A stretch of 64,000 nucleotides of DNA, taken from the NCBI RefSeq assembly GCF_004522235.1, contig NZ_SDLT01000006.1:124001-188000 (forward strand), read 5' to 3'. The position numbers were made by a program, and so were the translations under genes. The notes beneath the pieces are model-generated. The model worked only from the letters and a program-made list of their open reading frames with translations, made no database searches and was not told where the DNA came from. Positions within the stretch are counted from its first letter, which is position 1; each line of letters opens with the position of its first letter. Source of the DNA: Amycolatopsis nivea. GTDB taxonomy: Bacteria; Actinomycetota; Actinomycetes; Mycobacteriales; Pseudonocardiaceae. Of the stretch, positions 1 to 8,665 are shown one piece after another.

Positions 1-283
1 AGATCCCCGCGTTGTTGACCAGGACGTCCACTGTGCCGAACTGCGCGGCGACCTCGCCGGCGGCCGTCCGCACCGACTCCGCCGAGGACACGTCGACCGC
101 GAACGCGGCGGCCCGGAATCCACGGTCTGCCAACGTTTTCGCCGTCAGACCCGCGCCGTCGGCATTGACGTCCCATGCGGCGACGACGGCGCCTTCGGCG
201 GCGAATCGTTCCGCGGTCGCCCGCCCGATTCCCGATCCCGCCCCGGTGATCACCGCGACCTTTCCGTCGAGGCGGCCTCCCAT
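1..283 (-). CDS. Short-chain dehydrogenase/reductase, partial (C-terminus outside window)
   Basis: An NAD(P)-dependent oxidoreductase of the classical SDR family, probably a ketoreductase acting on an acyl intermediate of the neighbouring KAS III/ACP pathway (inference). Only the first 94 residues are in the window. They show the Rossmann entry TGAGSGIG near residues 13-20 and end at the NNAG motif. The ATG at 281-283 is preceded by a good GGAGAAGG ribosome site. The catalytic Tyr-x-x-x-Lys lies beyond the window edge, so activity cannot be judged. It is the last visible gene of the minus-strand operon, 32 bases after the next SDR. Confidence 0.85.
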   Translation of the reverse strand, partial: MGGRLDGKVAVITGAGSGIGRATAERFAAEGAVVAAWDVNADGAGLTAKTLADRGFRAAAFAVDVSSAESVRTAAGEVAAQFGTVDVLVNNAGI

Positions 284-315
284 CGCCTTCTCCTTTCCCG
301 CGCCGGCCGGCGGCG

Positions 316-1086
316 TCACTGGATGGTGAATCCGCCGTCGACCGGCATCGCGACGCCGGTGACGTAGGAGGCACGGTCGCTGCACAGCCACGCGACCACC
401 TCGGCGGTTTCCTCCGGCTGCGCGGTCCGGGGCAGCGGGGTCAGCTGGTGCAGCGTCTCCTCCATGCCAGGGTTCTTCGTGAACCAGTCGGCCACCTGCT
501 CGCTGTGCGTCGCGCCCGGTGCGATGGCGTTCACCCGGATCCGCTCGCGCCCGTACTCCGCGGCAGCCGCCCGGGTCAGGCCGACGACGGCGTGTTTCGC
601 AGCGATGTACGGCGCGGACACGGGTGACGCGACGAGCCCGCCGACGCTGCTGGTGTTGACGATCGCACCGCCGTTCTCGTTCGTCAGCATCGTGGTGATC
701 TCCGGACGGAGGCAGTTGAAGACACCGCGCAGGTTGGTGTCGACGAGGTAGTCGTAAACATTGTCGTCCATCAGGTGCAACGGGTCGCGCCCGATGCCGT
801 GGCCCGCGTTGTTGAAGGCCACGTCGAGCCGGCCGAACCGCTCGACGGCAAGGTCCACCGCAGCCGCGCATTCTTCGGCGACGCGCACGTCCGCGACCGC
901 GAACTCCGCTTCCGCGCCGCGGTCCCGCAGTTCCTCGGTCAACGCCTCCAGCCGCTCCTTGCGCCGCGCCACCAGGACGACCTTGGCGCCCTCCCGCGCG
1001 AAAACCTTTGCCGCCGCGGCGCCGATCCCGCTGCTCGCGCCGGTGATCAGCGCGACCTTGCCTGCCAGCAGTCCCGGATGGTTCAT
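316..1086 (-). CDS. Short-chain dehydrogenase/reductase (FabG-like)
   Basis: A 256-residue SDR with the cofactor motif TGASSGIG at residues 15-22, NNAG near residue 90, a catalytic Ser in the NTSSVGG strand and the Tyr-x-x-x-Lys pair in the YIAAK segment. The length and the C-terminal TGVAMPVDGG are those of FabG-type 3-oxoacyl reductases and cyclic-alcohol dehydrogenases. It starts at an ATG that overlaps the stop of the KAS III gene (ATGA), so it is translationally coupled to it. It probably reduces a keto group made by the adjacent ketosynthases; the substrate is unknown. Confidence 0.88.
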   Translation of the reverse strand: MNHPGLLAGKVALITGASSGIGAAAAKVFAREGAKVVLVARRKERLEALTEELRDRGAEAEFAVADVRVAEECAAAVDLAVERFGRLDVAFNNAGHGIGRDPLHLMDDNVYDYLVDTNLRGVFNCLRPEITTMLTNENGGAIVNTSSVGGLVASPVSAPYIAAKHAVVGLTRAAAAEYGRERIRVNAIAPGATHSEQVADWFTKNPGMEETLHQLTPLPRTAQPEETAEVVAWLCSDRASYVTGVAMPVDGGFTIQ

Positions 1087-2060
1087 GGTGTTTCCCTTTC
1101 GGTTGGTTCTCCGCTTGCGCCGGGTCCCGCTTTCCACGAAATGACCCCGGCGCCCCAGGTCAGGCCCGCGCCGAAGGTGGCGAGGCCGAGGATTCCGCCC
1201 GCGGGCGCCAGCTGCTGCCCTGCGGCCTGTGCGAGCGCGAGCGGGATCGACGCGGACGACGTGTTCGCTACCCGGTCGACATTGAGAAAGACCTTGCGCT
1301 CGGGCACTTCCAGCCGTCGGGCAACCGCCTGCACGATTCGCGCGTTGGCCTGATGCGCGACGAAGAGCGCGAGGTCGCCTGCGCTCAGCCCGGAGGTTTT
1401 CAGCACCAGCCGGGTGTGCCCGGTCATCGCCTCGACGGCGTGTTCGTAAATGTCCCGGCCGCGCATCCGCAGCAGCCCGTCGTGCCGGCCGACGTACAGC
1501 AGGTCGATCTTCGTCCCGTCCGAGCCCAACGCGAAGACCGGCCGCATCGCGCCCGGTGCGCGCGACACCACCACCGCGCCCGCGCCGTCGCCCAGCAACA
1601 CGGCCGTGCTCCGGTCGGAGAAGTCGGTGATGCGCGAAAGCGCTTCGGCTCCGCACACCAGGACGTGCTCGGCGCGCCCGGACTCGATGAGCGCGATCCC
1701 TTGGTCCAGCGCGTAGAGAAAGCCGGAGCAGCCGGCGCTGACGTCGAACGCCGCCGGACAGTCGAGGCCGAGCCGGGTGGCCGCCTCGACCGCGACACCC
1801 GGGCTGATCCGGTCCGCGGTGGACGTGGCCACGATGACGTGCCGGATCGCCCGCGGCGCGACCGCCGCGTCGGCGAGCGCGGCGCGGCAGGCCCGCTCCG
1901 CGAGGTCCGCGAGGGTTTCGTCGTCCTCCAGCCAATACCGCTGCCGGATGCCGGTGCGCTGCACGATCCACTCGTCGGACGTGTCCAGGTGCGTGAAGTC
2001 GTCGTTGCCGACGACGCGGCGCGGCAGCGCCGATCCGGCCCCGGAGAGCGTGACCGTCAT
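1083..2060 (-). CDS. KAS III (FabH-type) ketosynthase, second of two
   Basis: A 325-residue thiolase-fold enzyme of the 3-oxoacyl-ACP synthase III family, which joins an acyl-CoA to malonyl-ACP or transfers acyl groups. The full Cys-His-Asn triad is present: Cys111 in VSAGCSGF, His236 in AHQAN, Asn266 in VANTSS. The N-terminal DEWIVQRTGI is typical of true FabH enzymes. The gene overlaps the ACP gene by ATGA upstream and the SDR gene downstream. A dedicated ACP beside it suggests it feeds a specialised pathway, not bulk fatty-acid synthesis (inference). Confidence 0.9.
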   Translation of the reverse strand: MTVTLSGAGSALPRRVVGNDDFTHLDTSDEWIVQRTGIRQRYWLEDDETLADLAERACRAALADAAVAPRAIRHVIVATSTADRISPGVAVEAATRLGLDCPAAFDVSAGCSGFLYALDQGIALIESGRAEHVLVCGAEALSRITDFSDRSTAVLLGDGAGAVVVSRAPGAMRPVFALGSDGTKIDLLYVGRHDGLLRMRGRDIYEHAVEAMTGHTRLVLKTSGLSAGDLALFVAHQANARIVQAVARRLEVPERKVFLNVDRVANTSSASIPLALAQAAGQQLAPAGGILGLATFGAGLTWGAGVISWKAGPGASGEPTERETP

Positions 2061-2314
2061 CCGAGCCCGGCCTTCCGGTAGATCACCGCGAGCGCCGCGC
2101 GGAGATTCTCGGCGTCTTCGAGGTCGCCGGGGTGCACGTCGATGCCGAACTCGTTCTTGACCGACAGGCCCATGTCGGTCACGTTCAGCGAATCCAGCCC
2201 CAGCTCGTCGAAGGACACGTCCGGGCCGATCCGCTCCCGGGCCGCGCCCTGCTCCGCCAGCGCGTCGATCACGAAGGTCTCCAGCGCCTCGCGGGTCACC
2301 GCGGAACTGCTCAC
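2057..2314 (-). CDS. Acyl carrier protein
   Basis: An 85-residue carrier protein with the phosphopantetheine attachment motif LGLDSLN (Ser42) and the expected four-helix pattern. It would hold the growing acyl chain for the two flanking KAS III proteins. The start is one of two consecutive GTG codons (2317 or 2314) behind an AAGGAGAG ribosome site. I chose 2314, leaving both possible. The stop overlaps the start of the downstream KAS III gene. It is most like FAS/PKS-II type carriers. Confidence 0.85.
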   Translation of the reverse strand: MSSSAVTREALETFVIDALAEQGAARERIGPDVSFDELGLDSLNVTDMGLSVKNEFGIDVHPGDLEDAENLRAALAVIYRKAGLG

Positions 2315-2358
2315 CACACCACTCTCCTTGGGTTCGTTTTTCCGTGCGGACAACTGAT

Positions 2359-3324
2359 TCAGACCGTGAACACGACCTTGCCGAACACGTTCCCCTCCGC
2401 CATCGCCCGGAATCCGACCGCCGCACGCGACAGCGGCAGCACCCGGTCGACTTCGGGCGCGAGCCGGTGCTCCGCGCAGAACCGCAGGAGCCGCGCCAGG
2501 TGCTCGCGGGTGCCGAGCGTGCAGCCGGTGAGGGTGAGCTGCCGGTAGAACACGTGCGTCAGGTCGATGCGCGGAGTCGCCCCGGTGGTCGCACCGGAGA
2601 CGACGATGTGGCCGCCGGACCGGACGCTCCGGAGCGAATGCGCCAGCGTCGCCTCGCCGACGGTCTCCATCACCGCGTCGACCCGGCGCGGCAGGCGGGT
2701 TCCGGGCGGGAAGGACGCGTCCGCACCGAGCCGCTCGGCCCGCCGCCGCCGTTCTTCGGTACTGCCGGTCACCCAGACCCGGAACCCGCCTGCGGCGGCG
2801 AGCGCGACGAGCGCGGTCGACACCCCGCCGCCCGCGCCCTGCACCAGCACCGTGTCGCCGGGTTTCAGCGGCGCCTGTTCGAACAGCATCCGATACGCCG
2901 TCAACCACGAACCCGGCAGGCACGCGGCCTCCTCGAACGAAAGCCACGACGGTTTGGGCAGCAGGTTCCGGACCGGGACGGCGACTCGTTCGGCGAACGT
3001 GCCGTCATATTTCTCGCTCAGCACGGTGCGGTCCGGATCCAGCGTCTCGTCGCCCCGGTACTCCGGGTTCCCGATGACCGAATGCACGAGGACCGGTTCG
3101 CCGTTCTCGTCGACGCCGGCGGCGTCCGAACCGAGTACCACCGGCAGCCGCTGGTGCGGCGGCACCACGCCGCGCAACGTCCACAGGTCGTGGCGGTTCA
3201 GCGAAGCCGCGCGAACGGTCACCGTCGTCCAGCCTTCGCCAGGGGAGGGGTCCGGCCACTCTCCGGCGCGCAGCTGGCCGAGCGGGTCGGCGGCGTCGGT
3301 GCCCGCCGCTGAGATCGCGAACAC
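2359..3324 (-). CDS. Zinc-type alcohol dehydrogenase/quinone oxidoreductase (MDR family)
   Basis: A 321-residue medium-chain dehydrogenase/reductase. It has a GroES-like N-terminal half (SLNRHDLWTLRG region) and a Rossmann half with the NAD(P) loop VQGAGGGVSTALVALA. The catalytic zinc cysteines and the structural zinc lobe of alcohol dehydrogenases are not apparent, so a zinc-free quinone-reductase or enoyl-reductase role is likelier. The GTG start lies immediately after the TAG of the upstream KAS III gene. In this context it may reduce an enoyl or keto intermediate, or a butenolide ring; that is inference. Confidence 0.82.
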   Translation of the reverse strand: MFAISAAGTDAADPLGQLRAGEWPDPSPGEGWTTVTVRAASLNRHDLWTLRGVVPPHQRLPVVLGSDAAGVDENGEPVLVHSVIGNPEYRGDETLDPDRTVLSEKYDGTFAERVAVPVRNLLPKPSWLSFEEAACLPGSWLTAYRMLFEQAPLKPGDTVLVQGAGGGVSTALVALAAAGGFRVWVTGSTEERRRRAERLGADASFPPGTRLPRRVDAVMETVGEATLAHSLRSVRSGGHIVVSGATTGATPRIDLTHVFYRQLTLTGCTLGTREHLARLLRFCAEHRLAPEVDRVLPLSRAAVGFRAMAEGNVFGKVVFTV

Positions 3325-3326
3325 CG

Positions 3327-4394
3327 CTAGCCCCCGGCCGCGCAGTGGCGCAGGCACATCGAACCCCACAGGAACCCGGCGCCGATGCCCGCCATGATCA
3401 GCACGTCGCCGTGTTCCGCGGGGCCGTTCAGCGTCTCGTGCAGAACGGTGAACATGCTGGCCGCGGCGGTGTTCCCGAAGCGCCGGACGGTGGTGGGAGC
3501 TCGCTCGGCGGGCACGCCGAGGCTCGCCATCGCCTCGGTGATGATGTTGAGATTGGCCTGGTGCAGCAGGTAATAGCCGACCTCGTCGAGACCGATCCCG
3601 GCTCGTGCCGCGGTTTCGCGGATGCTGCGCGGCAGCCGGTCGGTCGCCATGGTCCAGACTGCCTTGCCGTTCATCTTCAGGTACTGGTCGCGCCGCTGCA
3701 GGGTTTCCGGGCTGGTCGGCGTCCGCGAGCCGCCTGCCGGGATCTCGACCTCGTAGGACAGTTCGGAATCGGTGTGCCAGGACAGGATTCCGAAGCCGTC
3801 CGCGGTCGGCGCAAGCAGCGCGGCGCCCGCGGCATCCCCGAGGAACACCCGGGTGCCGCGGTCCTGCGGGTCGGTCGCCCGCGAACCCGCGTCGGCCCCG
3901 ATCACCAGCACGTGCCGGTACGAGGTGTTCTGCAGCAAGTGCGCCGCCACCACCAGGGCGTAGATCCCGCCGGCGCAGGCCGCCTGGGTGAGGTCGAGCG
4001 GGACGGCGCGGTGCGCGCCCAGCCGTTCCTTGACCATCAACGCGGTGGAGGGCAGCGGCTGGTCCGGAGTGAACGTGGTGACGATGATCGCGTCCAGCTC
4101 GGCCGCGGCGACACCGCCCCGGCGCAGCGCCTCGCGCGCCGCTGCGATGCTCATGTCCGATGTGGACAGTCCAGTCGCGAGGTACCGCCGTTCTTCGATC
4201 CCGGTGCGGGACCGGATCCACGCGTCGGAGGTGTCGAGCGTGCGGGTGAGTTCGGTGTTGGTCACCACCCGCGGCGGCACGCACAGCCCGGTCGACACGA
4301 CGCCGACCGGCCGGCGCAAGCCCGCCGCCGCGTTGCGCCCGCGGGCGGCCTCGTCGGCCGGATCGCTGACCGGGGACACGATTCCTGACGTCAT
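3327..4394 (-). CDS. KAS III-type ketosynthase, first of two
   Basis: A 355-residue KAS III homologue with a complete triad: Cys140 in LTQAACAGG, His278 in HQANLN, Asn308 in FGNTAAAS. It differs from its neighbour by a 25-30 residue N-terminal extension and by the AACAGG active-site loop. That loop recalls the branch of FabH-like enzymes that act in secondary metabolism, some as acyltransferases making esters or amides. ATGA overlap with the upstream gene shows translational coupling. Two KAS III enzymes sharing one ACP suggest either successive condensations or one condensing and one acyl-transferring enzyme. Confidence 0.88.
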   Translation of the reverse strand: MTSGIVSPVSDPADEAARGRNAAAGLRRPVGVVSTGLCVPPRVVTNTELTRTLDTSDAWIRSRTGIEERRYLATGLSTSDMSIAAAREALRRGGVAAAELDAIIVTTFTPDQPLPSTALMVKERLGAHRAVPLDLTQAACAGGIYALVVAAHLLQNTSYRHVLVIGADAGSRATDPQDRGTRVFLGDAAGAALLAPTADGFGILSWHTDSELSYEVEIPAGGSRTPTSPETLQRRDQYLKMNGKAVWTMATDRLPRSIRETAARAGIGLDEVGYYLLHQANLNIITEAMASLGVPAERAPTTVRRFGNTAAASMFTVLHETLNGPAEHGDVLIMAGIGAGFLWGSMCLRHCAAGG

Positions 4395-5266
4395 TTGCCA
4401 TCTCCGTTGCGGGGCCGGGTGGTGAACTCGGCGAAGCCGGGCGCGTCGAGGCGCAGCTGCGCGTGGATGTCGGCGCCGAGACCGTGGTGCCCCACCGCGC
4501 CGCCGTAGTTCTGCTGGTAGCTCATCCACAGCACGACGAAATTGACCAGCCGGTCCGCGCTGTTCGGCGCGTCCGCGGCCGGGAACGGGTCGGGCAGCAC
4601 GGCGCGGTAGCGCCCGTTGCCCTCCTCGTCGGCGACGAACACATTCGGCACTCCCAGCGGGCTGGGGTGGGCCGGGCCGTCCGGGTCCATGTCCCGGCGG
4701 CGGATCGCCATCACGGTGTACAGGCTTTCCGGGATCAGCCCGGAGAATTCGCCGCGGAACTCCGCCGCCGTGCTGTCCTCGGCCAGCGTGACGGTCAGCG
4801 TGCCGCGGGCCTTGACCCACTGCCCGAGCGTGACCGGCGCGGTCACCTTCGGGCCGTCTTCCGGCTGCAGATCCGGAATCGGGGCCTGGTGGAACGGATA
4901 GCTCGGGCGCGTCACCGAGAACGGCTCCGGCTGCTGTTGCGGCGCCATCACCGCGGTGTAGTTGGAGCAGGGCAGCGGCAGCGGCAGCGTGGCGAGCACC
5001 ATCGCCTCGTCCTCGGCGGAAAGCTCCTCGGGCAGTTCGCGGACGATCCGGTAGGGGAGGGTGCTCCCGAACTCCGGGAGCGGGCTGTCCGCCGCGACGA
5101 TCGCGCGTCCGGGCGCCGCCGCGACGCTCCCGTCCGGCTGCGCGCGGGTGATCGTGCCGATGACGACGAAGTCCCCGTCGGTGTTCATCACCTCGCTCGG
5201 CGGGTACAGCGGGCCCTGGGTGGTCATGCTCAGCCGGTAGACCGCGGACCGGCACGGCTCGGTCAT
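4391..5266 (-). CDS. Unrecognised protein, 291 aa, in the KAS III/P450 operon
   Basis: I do not recognise this family. The protein is soluble, rich in Pro and in alternating hydrophobic strands, with no signal peptide or membrane segment, and looks mostly beta. A stretch of about 80 residues (GTLTVTLAEDSTAAEFRGEF and what follows) is reminiscent of immunoglobulin-like or CHRD-like beta folds, but I cannot assign it. Both ends overlap neighbours by ATGA, so it belongs to the operon and is presumably needed by the pathway. An internal ATG at 5227 is an alternative start. Confidence 0.7.
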   Translation of the reverse strand: MTEPCRSAVYRLSMTTQGPLYPPSEVMNTDGDFVVIGTITRAQPDGSVAAAPGRAIVAADSPLPEFGSTLPYRIVRELPEELSAEDEAMVLATLPLPLPCSNYTAVMAPQQQPEPFSVTRPSYPFHQAPIPDLQPEDGPKVTAPVTLGQWVKARGTLTVTLAEDSTAAEFRGEFSGLIPESLYTVMAIRRRDMDPDGPAHPSPLGVPNVFVADEEGNGRYRAVLPDPFPAADAPNSADRLVNFVVLWMSYQQNYGGAVGHHGLGADIHAQLRLDAPGFAEFTTRPRNGDGK

Positions 5267-5877
5267 CGGGACTGCTCGCCTTCAGCGGGAACCCGCCGGT
5301 AGATCCGGGTGTAGAGGCCTTCGTCGGTGACGAAACGGGGATGCGCCTGCCGGGCGATCTCGGCGTACCGCGCCGAGGCGAACGTCGGCAGGTACTCCTC
5401 CGGCGGGCAGGAGAACCCCGCGACGAACAGCACGCCCGGCTCGGTGCTCACCAGCGAGTGATAAGCCAGGAAGGCTTCGATCTTGGCCGACTCGCGGACC
5501 TCGGCGAAGATCGTCCCCTCGCGCCAGGCCAGGTATTCCTCGTGCACCGGCGGTTTCACCTCGACGTGCCGCAGTTGCACGTACGGGGTGTCCGGGAGGT
5601 CTCCGTCGACCGGCTTCGGCGCGGCGACGAATTCCAGCACCTGGGTGCGGAAGTCGCCGGTCTGCAGCGGCGCGAGCGGTTTGCGCAGTTCGCGCAGCCG
5701 GGCCAGCGGCGCGGCGAGCGCGGCCGCGTCGGCGACCGGCGTCAGCTCGAGGATCGCCGGGTGTTCGAGGCCCTCGTAGAGCGTGCCGGAACCGGTGTCC
5801 CGCAGCGCTTTGACCGCGTCGGCCGCCGACTGCCCGGCCACCGGGATCTCGGTGGCCAGGAGCAACGATGAAGTCAT
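5263..5877 (-). CDS. Unrecognised protein, 204 aa, possible tandem dimeric alpha/beta barrel
   Basis: No family is recognised with confidence. The predicted pattern is two beta-alpha-beta-beta halves: one around VLEFVAAP and YVQLRHVEV, one around HSLVSTEPGVLFVAGF and YTRIYRRV. This resembles dimeric alpha/beta-barrel proteins such as small monooxygenases, cyclases or stress-responsive barrel proteins, and is only a fold guess. ATG at 5877 follows an AAAGGGAA ribosome site. It overlaps the next gene by ATGA and lies 38 bases behind the P450 stop, so it is part of the same transcript. Confidence 0.68.
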   Translation of the reverse strand: MTSSLLLATEIPVAGQSAADAVKALRDTGSGTLYEGLEHPAILELTPVADAAALAAPLARLRELRKPLAPLQTGDFRTQVLEFVAAPKPVDGDLPDTPYVQLRHVEVKPPVHEEYLAWREGTIFAEVRESAKIEAFLAYHSLVSTEPGVLFVAGFSCPPEEYLPTFASARYAEIARQAHPRFVTDEGLYTRIYRRVPAEGEQSR

Positions 5878-5915
5878 GAAGATTCCCTTTCCGGGTATCG
5901 GGGTTCGCGCCGCGG

Positions 5916-7130
5916 TCACCAGGCGACCGGCAGCTCGTGCACGCCGTAGATGAGCATTTCGTGCTGGTAGCGGACTTCTTCCGGAGCGACGGCGAGCCGC
6001 AGGGCGGGGATCCGCCGGTAGAGCGTGCCGTAGACGACCTGCAACTCGACCCGGGCCAGCGACTGGCCGAGGCATTGGTGCGGCCCGTAGCCGAACGCGA
6101 GGTGGTGGCGCGCCTTCTGGTGCGGGTCGAGGTCGTCCGGGGCCGCGAAGTGCCGGGGATCTCGGTTGGCGGCGGCGTTCGCGACGATCACGCCTTCGCC
6201 GGCGCGGATCAGCTGCCCGCCCACCTCGATGTCGGCGACCGCCACCCGCCGCCTGCCGGACTGGGTGATGGTGAGATACCGCAGCATTTCTTCGGCCGCG
6301 TTGGCGAGAAACGCCGGGTCGTCGCTGTCGCGGATCTCGGCCAGCCGGTCCGGACGGGCCAGCAGCGCCGCGGTGCCGAGACCGATCATGTCCGCGGTGG
6401 TCTCGTGGCCGGCGATGAGCAACAGCATGCTGGTGTCCACGACCTGCACCGAAGTCATCCGCCCGGCCCGGACCTGGTCGTGCACGAGCCGGCTGATCAG
6501 GTCGTCGCCCGGCGTCGCCTCCTTGGCGGCCACCAGGTCGCGCAGGAAACCGCGCAGCTCCTCCCTGGCGTTGTTGATGCCTTCCCGGCTCAGCGTCTTG
6601 TCCAGCATCGCGGCCGAGCGGTCCTGGAAGAACGCGGAGTCTGCGAACGGCACGCCGAGCAGTTCGCAGATCACCAGCGAGGAGACCGGCAGCGCGAAAC
6701 GGCTCACCAGGTCGGCGGGCGGGCCTTGGGCGAGCAGAGCGTCGACGGCGTCGTCCACGATCTGCTGCACGCGCGGCCGCAGCTGCTCCGCCCGGCGCCG
6801 GGTGAACTCGCGCATGAGCACCCTGCGCTGGTCCAGATGCTCGGGGCCGTCCATGTTGATGAAGCTGCGCCAGGTCGAGGCGAGCTGCGCCGGCCCGGTG
6901 GTCGGGTAGCCGGGCAGCCGGAAGTTCGAGCTGAACCGCGCGTCGCCGAGCACCGTGCGGCAGTCCGAGTACCGGGTGATCAGCCAGTGCCGGGAGCCGT
7001 CCCAGTTGCGCACCTGCTGGACGGGCCGGGTCTCGCGGATCTCGGCGAGTTCCTCCGGCGGGTCGAACGGGCAGCCGGGGCGGCGGGGCATCGGGAATTT
7101 CGGCGGTCCCGCGCCTTCCGTCGTCGTCAT
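5916..7130 (-). CDS. Cytochrome P450 (CYP105/107-like bacterial class)
   Basis: A 404-residue soluble P450 that would hydroxylate or epoxidise the product of this operon using external ferredoxin; no ferredoxin gene is adjacent. Visible motifs are the I-helix oxygen site AGHETT, the K-helix glutamate/arginine region around EEMLRY, and the heme loop FGYGPHQCLGQSLAR with the thiolate Cys. The start is the ATG at 7130 with GAGGAGAA upstream. A P450 beside AfsA-type genes is common in butenolide and butyrolactone signal pathways, where it hydroxylates the side chain. Confidence 0.93.
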   Translation of the reverse strand: MTTTEGAGPPKFPMPRRPGCPFDPPEELAEIRETRPVQQVRNWDGSRHWLITRYSDCRTVLGDARFSSNFRLPGYPTTGPAQLASTWRSFINMDGPEHLDQRRVLMREFTRRRAEQLRPRVQQIVDDAVDALLAQGPPADLVSRFALPVSSLVICELLGVPFADSAFFQDRSAAMLDKTLSREGINNAREELRGFLRDLVAAKEATPGDDLISRLVHDQVRAGRMTSVQVVDTSMLLLIAGHETTADMIGLGTAALLARPDRLAEIRDSDDPAFLANAAEEMLRYLTITQSGRRRVAVADIEVGGQLIRAGEGVIVANAAANRDPRHFAAPDDLDPHQKARHHLAFGYGPHQCLGQSLARVELQVVYGTLYRRIPALRLAVAPEEVRYQHEMLIYGVHELPVAW

Positions 7131-7152
7131 GGTTCTCCTCTTCGCAGCGGGG

Positions 7153-7887
7153 TCAGCGGGCCGGGTCGGGCGCCGGGGCATTCTTGAGGGTGTGCCGCAG
7201 GGCGCGTTCGGCTCCGCGTTGCTCCTTGCGCTCCAGCGACTGTGCGGACAAGGCGGTGCCGACCGTCCGCACCTCCGCGATGTGCAGCCCGGCCTGCCGG
7301 AATTCGGTCCGCACGTCGAAGACCGGCCGGCCGAGGTCGCTGGTCCCGGCGGTCACCGCGGAGCGCAGCCGGGTTTCCAGGGGATAAAGGAAGTTGCGGA
7401 AAGTTGTCTCCATCTTGTCGAACAGATGAATTTCGCCTTCGCTCGGGTAATAGCGCTCGCACACCGCGAGATACATCTGCCGCGCGGCCTCCAGCACGAT
7501 CATTCCCTGGACGTGCACGCCCATGTGGTCGAGTTGGAACTCCTGGTCGTTGTGCAACCGCAGCGCTGCCTCGAACTCGTGGTCGCCCACCAGTTCCAGT
7601 CCGGCGACCAGAACGTTGTGCGGATTGTGCTTGTGGGTTTCCGACCGGTCGCTGAGCGGGCCGTGCGTCAGCGGGTGGATCTCGACTTCGCCGGACGTTC
7701 CCCGGTGCGCGATTTCGTCTCGGATCCGGTCCCAGTCGCATTCTTCCAAGCCTTGCCCGCCGACCAGCTTCGTCGCACCTGGCATGCCGTCGCCCCGTAT
7801 CTTTTGGATCACTTGTGAAACCGTCAGAGCTCCGGTACGCGCGGCGAATTTCGAAAATCGATCGCCGACCACGACGAACGCAGTCAT
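7153..7887 (-). CDS. AfsA-related hotdog-fold protein (A-factor biosynthesis domain)
   Basis: A 244-residue member of the AfsA family. Classical AfsA couples a beta-ketoacyl-ACP to dihydroxyacetone phosphate in gamma-butyrolactone synthesis. Family-like features are the strand HKHNPHNVLVAG and the helix LDHMGVHVQGMIVLEAARQM, matching the HRxxPxxVLV and ExxRQ signatures. It is shorter than two-domain AfsA proteins (about 300 residues), so one hotdog repeat may be degenerate. The ATG at 7887 has a strong GGAGGTGG ribosome site. Neighbouring KAS III, ACP, reductase, P450 and phosphatase genes fit an AfsA-type pathway. Confidence 0.8.
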   Translation of the reverse strand: MTAFVVVGDRFSKFAARTGALTVSQVIQKIRGDGMPGATKLVGGQGLEECDWDRIRDEIAHRGTSGEVEIHPLTHGPLSDRSETHKHNPHNVLVAGLELVGDHEFEAALRLHNDQEFQLDHMGVHVQGMIVLEAARQMYLAVCERYYPSEGEIHLFDKMETTFRNFLYPLETRLRSAVTAGTSDLGRPVFDVRTEFRQAGLHIAEVRTVGTALSAQSLERKEQRGAERALRHTLKNAPAPDPAR

Positions 7888-7936
7888 CCCCACCTCCACG
7901 GGGCTGGTGTCCTTGCTGAATAATGTGCTGCGGGAG

Positions 7937-8653
7937 TCAGTGCGCGGCGTTTTCCGGCGCGCCCGAATGCCGCGGCGCGGGTTCCGCTGGCAGGACGGGC
8001 CAGCCACGGGCGGTCAGCACCGGATCGTTCCCGACCACGACCGGATTGCCCACCGCGGCCAGCATGTCGAGGTCGCTGGCATGGTCGCCGTACGCGAAGC
8101 AATCACGCGGATCCAGATTCGCCGCGGCGATCTCCGCCGTCACCGCGTCCCGCTTGGCCTCGCCGATCATCGAACGGCGGACTTCGCCGGTATACCGCCC
8201 GTCTTCCGAGGTCAACGGCTCAGAGCAGAGTACGAGGTCAGCCCCGAGATCCTCCGCGAGCGGCGTCAGGCAGGCCGTGAAGGAGCCGGACACCAGCACG
8301 ATCCGGTGCCCGGCGCGGCGATGTCTCTCCAGCGCCGCCAGGGCGGCCCCGACGAACGCTTCGGGACCCGCCCGGTACGTCGCGTACCAGGCCCGGCCCA
8401 CGGCCTGCACCTCGGCCGCAACGGTCCCGGCGAAATACCGGTAGTAAAGTCGATTCCCTTCCTCCCGCGGCCTGCCGGAGGCAGCGATCTGCCGCAATTC
8501 GCCGGCGCGGCGGGCATACCCGCTCCCGTCGTCGCCATGGCGTTCCATCCAGTAGCGCAGGAAAGCGAACATGCTTTTTGCGGTGATGACTGTTTCGTCG
8601 ACATCGAAAAAAGCCGCACGCCGGACCGCGGCCCGGCTTTTTAATTCTTCCAC
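7937..8653 (-). CDS. HAD-superfamily phosphatase (SerB/HAD-IB-like)
   Basis: A 238-residue HAD hydrolase with the nucleophile motif FFDVDET (Asp17, Asp19), motif II LVSGSF, a lysine in EAKRD and the acidic motif GDHASDLDML. The family removes phosphate from small molecules. Next to an AfsA-type enzyme it may dephosphorylate a butenolide phosphate (inference). I prefer the GTG at 8653, behind a GGGGG site, over the in-frame ATG at 8710. The longer form would run through a perfect inverted repeat and adds only low-complexity residues. It is the first gene of the minus-strand operon. Confidence 0.83.
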   Translation of the reverse strand: MEELKSRAAVRRAAFFDVDETVITAKSMFAFLRYWMERHGDDGSGYARRAGELRQIAASGRPREEGNRLYYRYFAGTVAAEVQAVGRAWYATYRAGPEAFVGAALAALERHRRAGHRIVLVSGSFTACLTPLAEDLGADLVLCSEPLTSEDGRYTGEVRRSMIGEAKRDAVTAEIAAANLDPRDCFAYGDHASDLDMLAAVGNPVVVGNDPVLTARGWPVLPAEPAPRHSGAPENAAH

Positions 8654-8665
8654 CGTACCCCCAGT

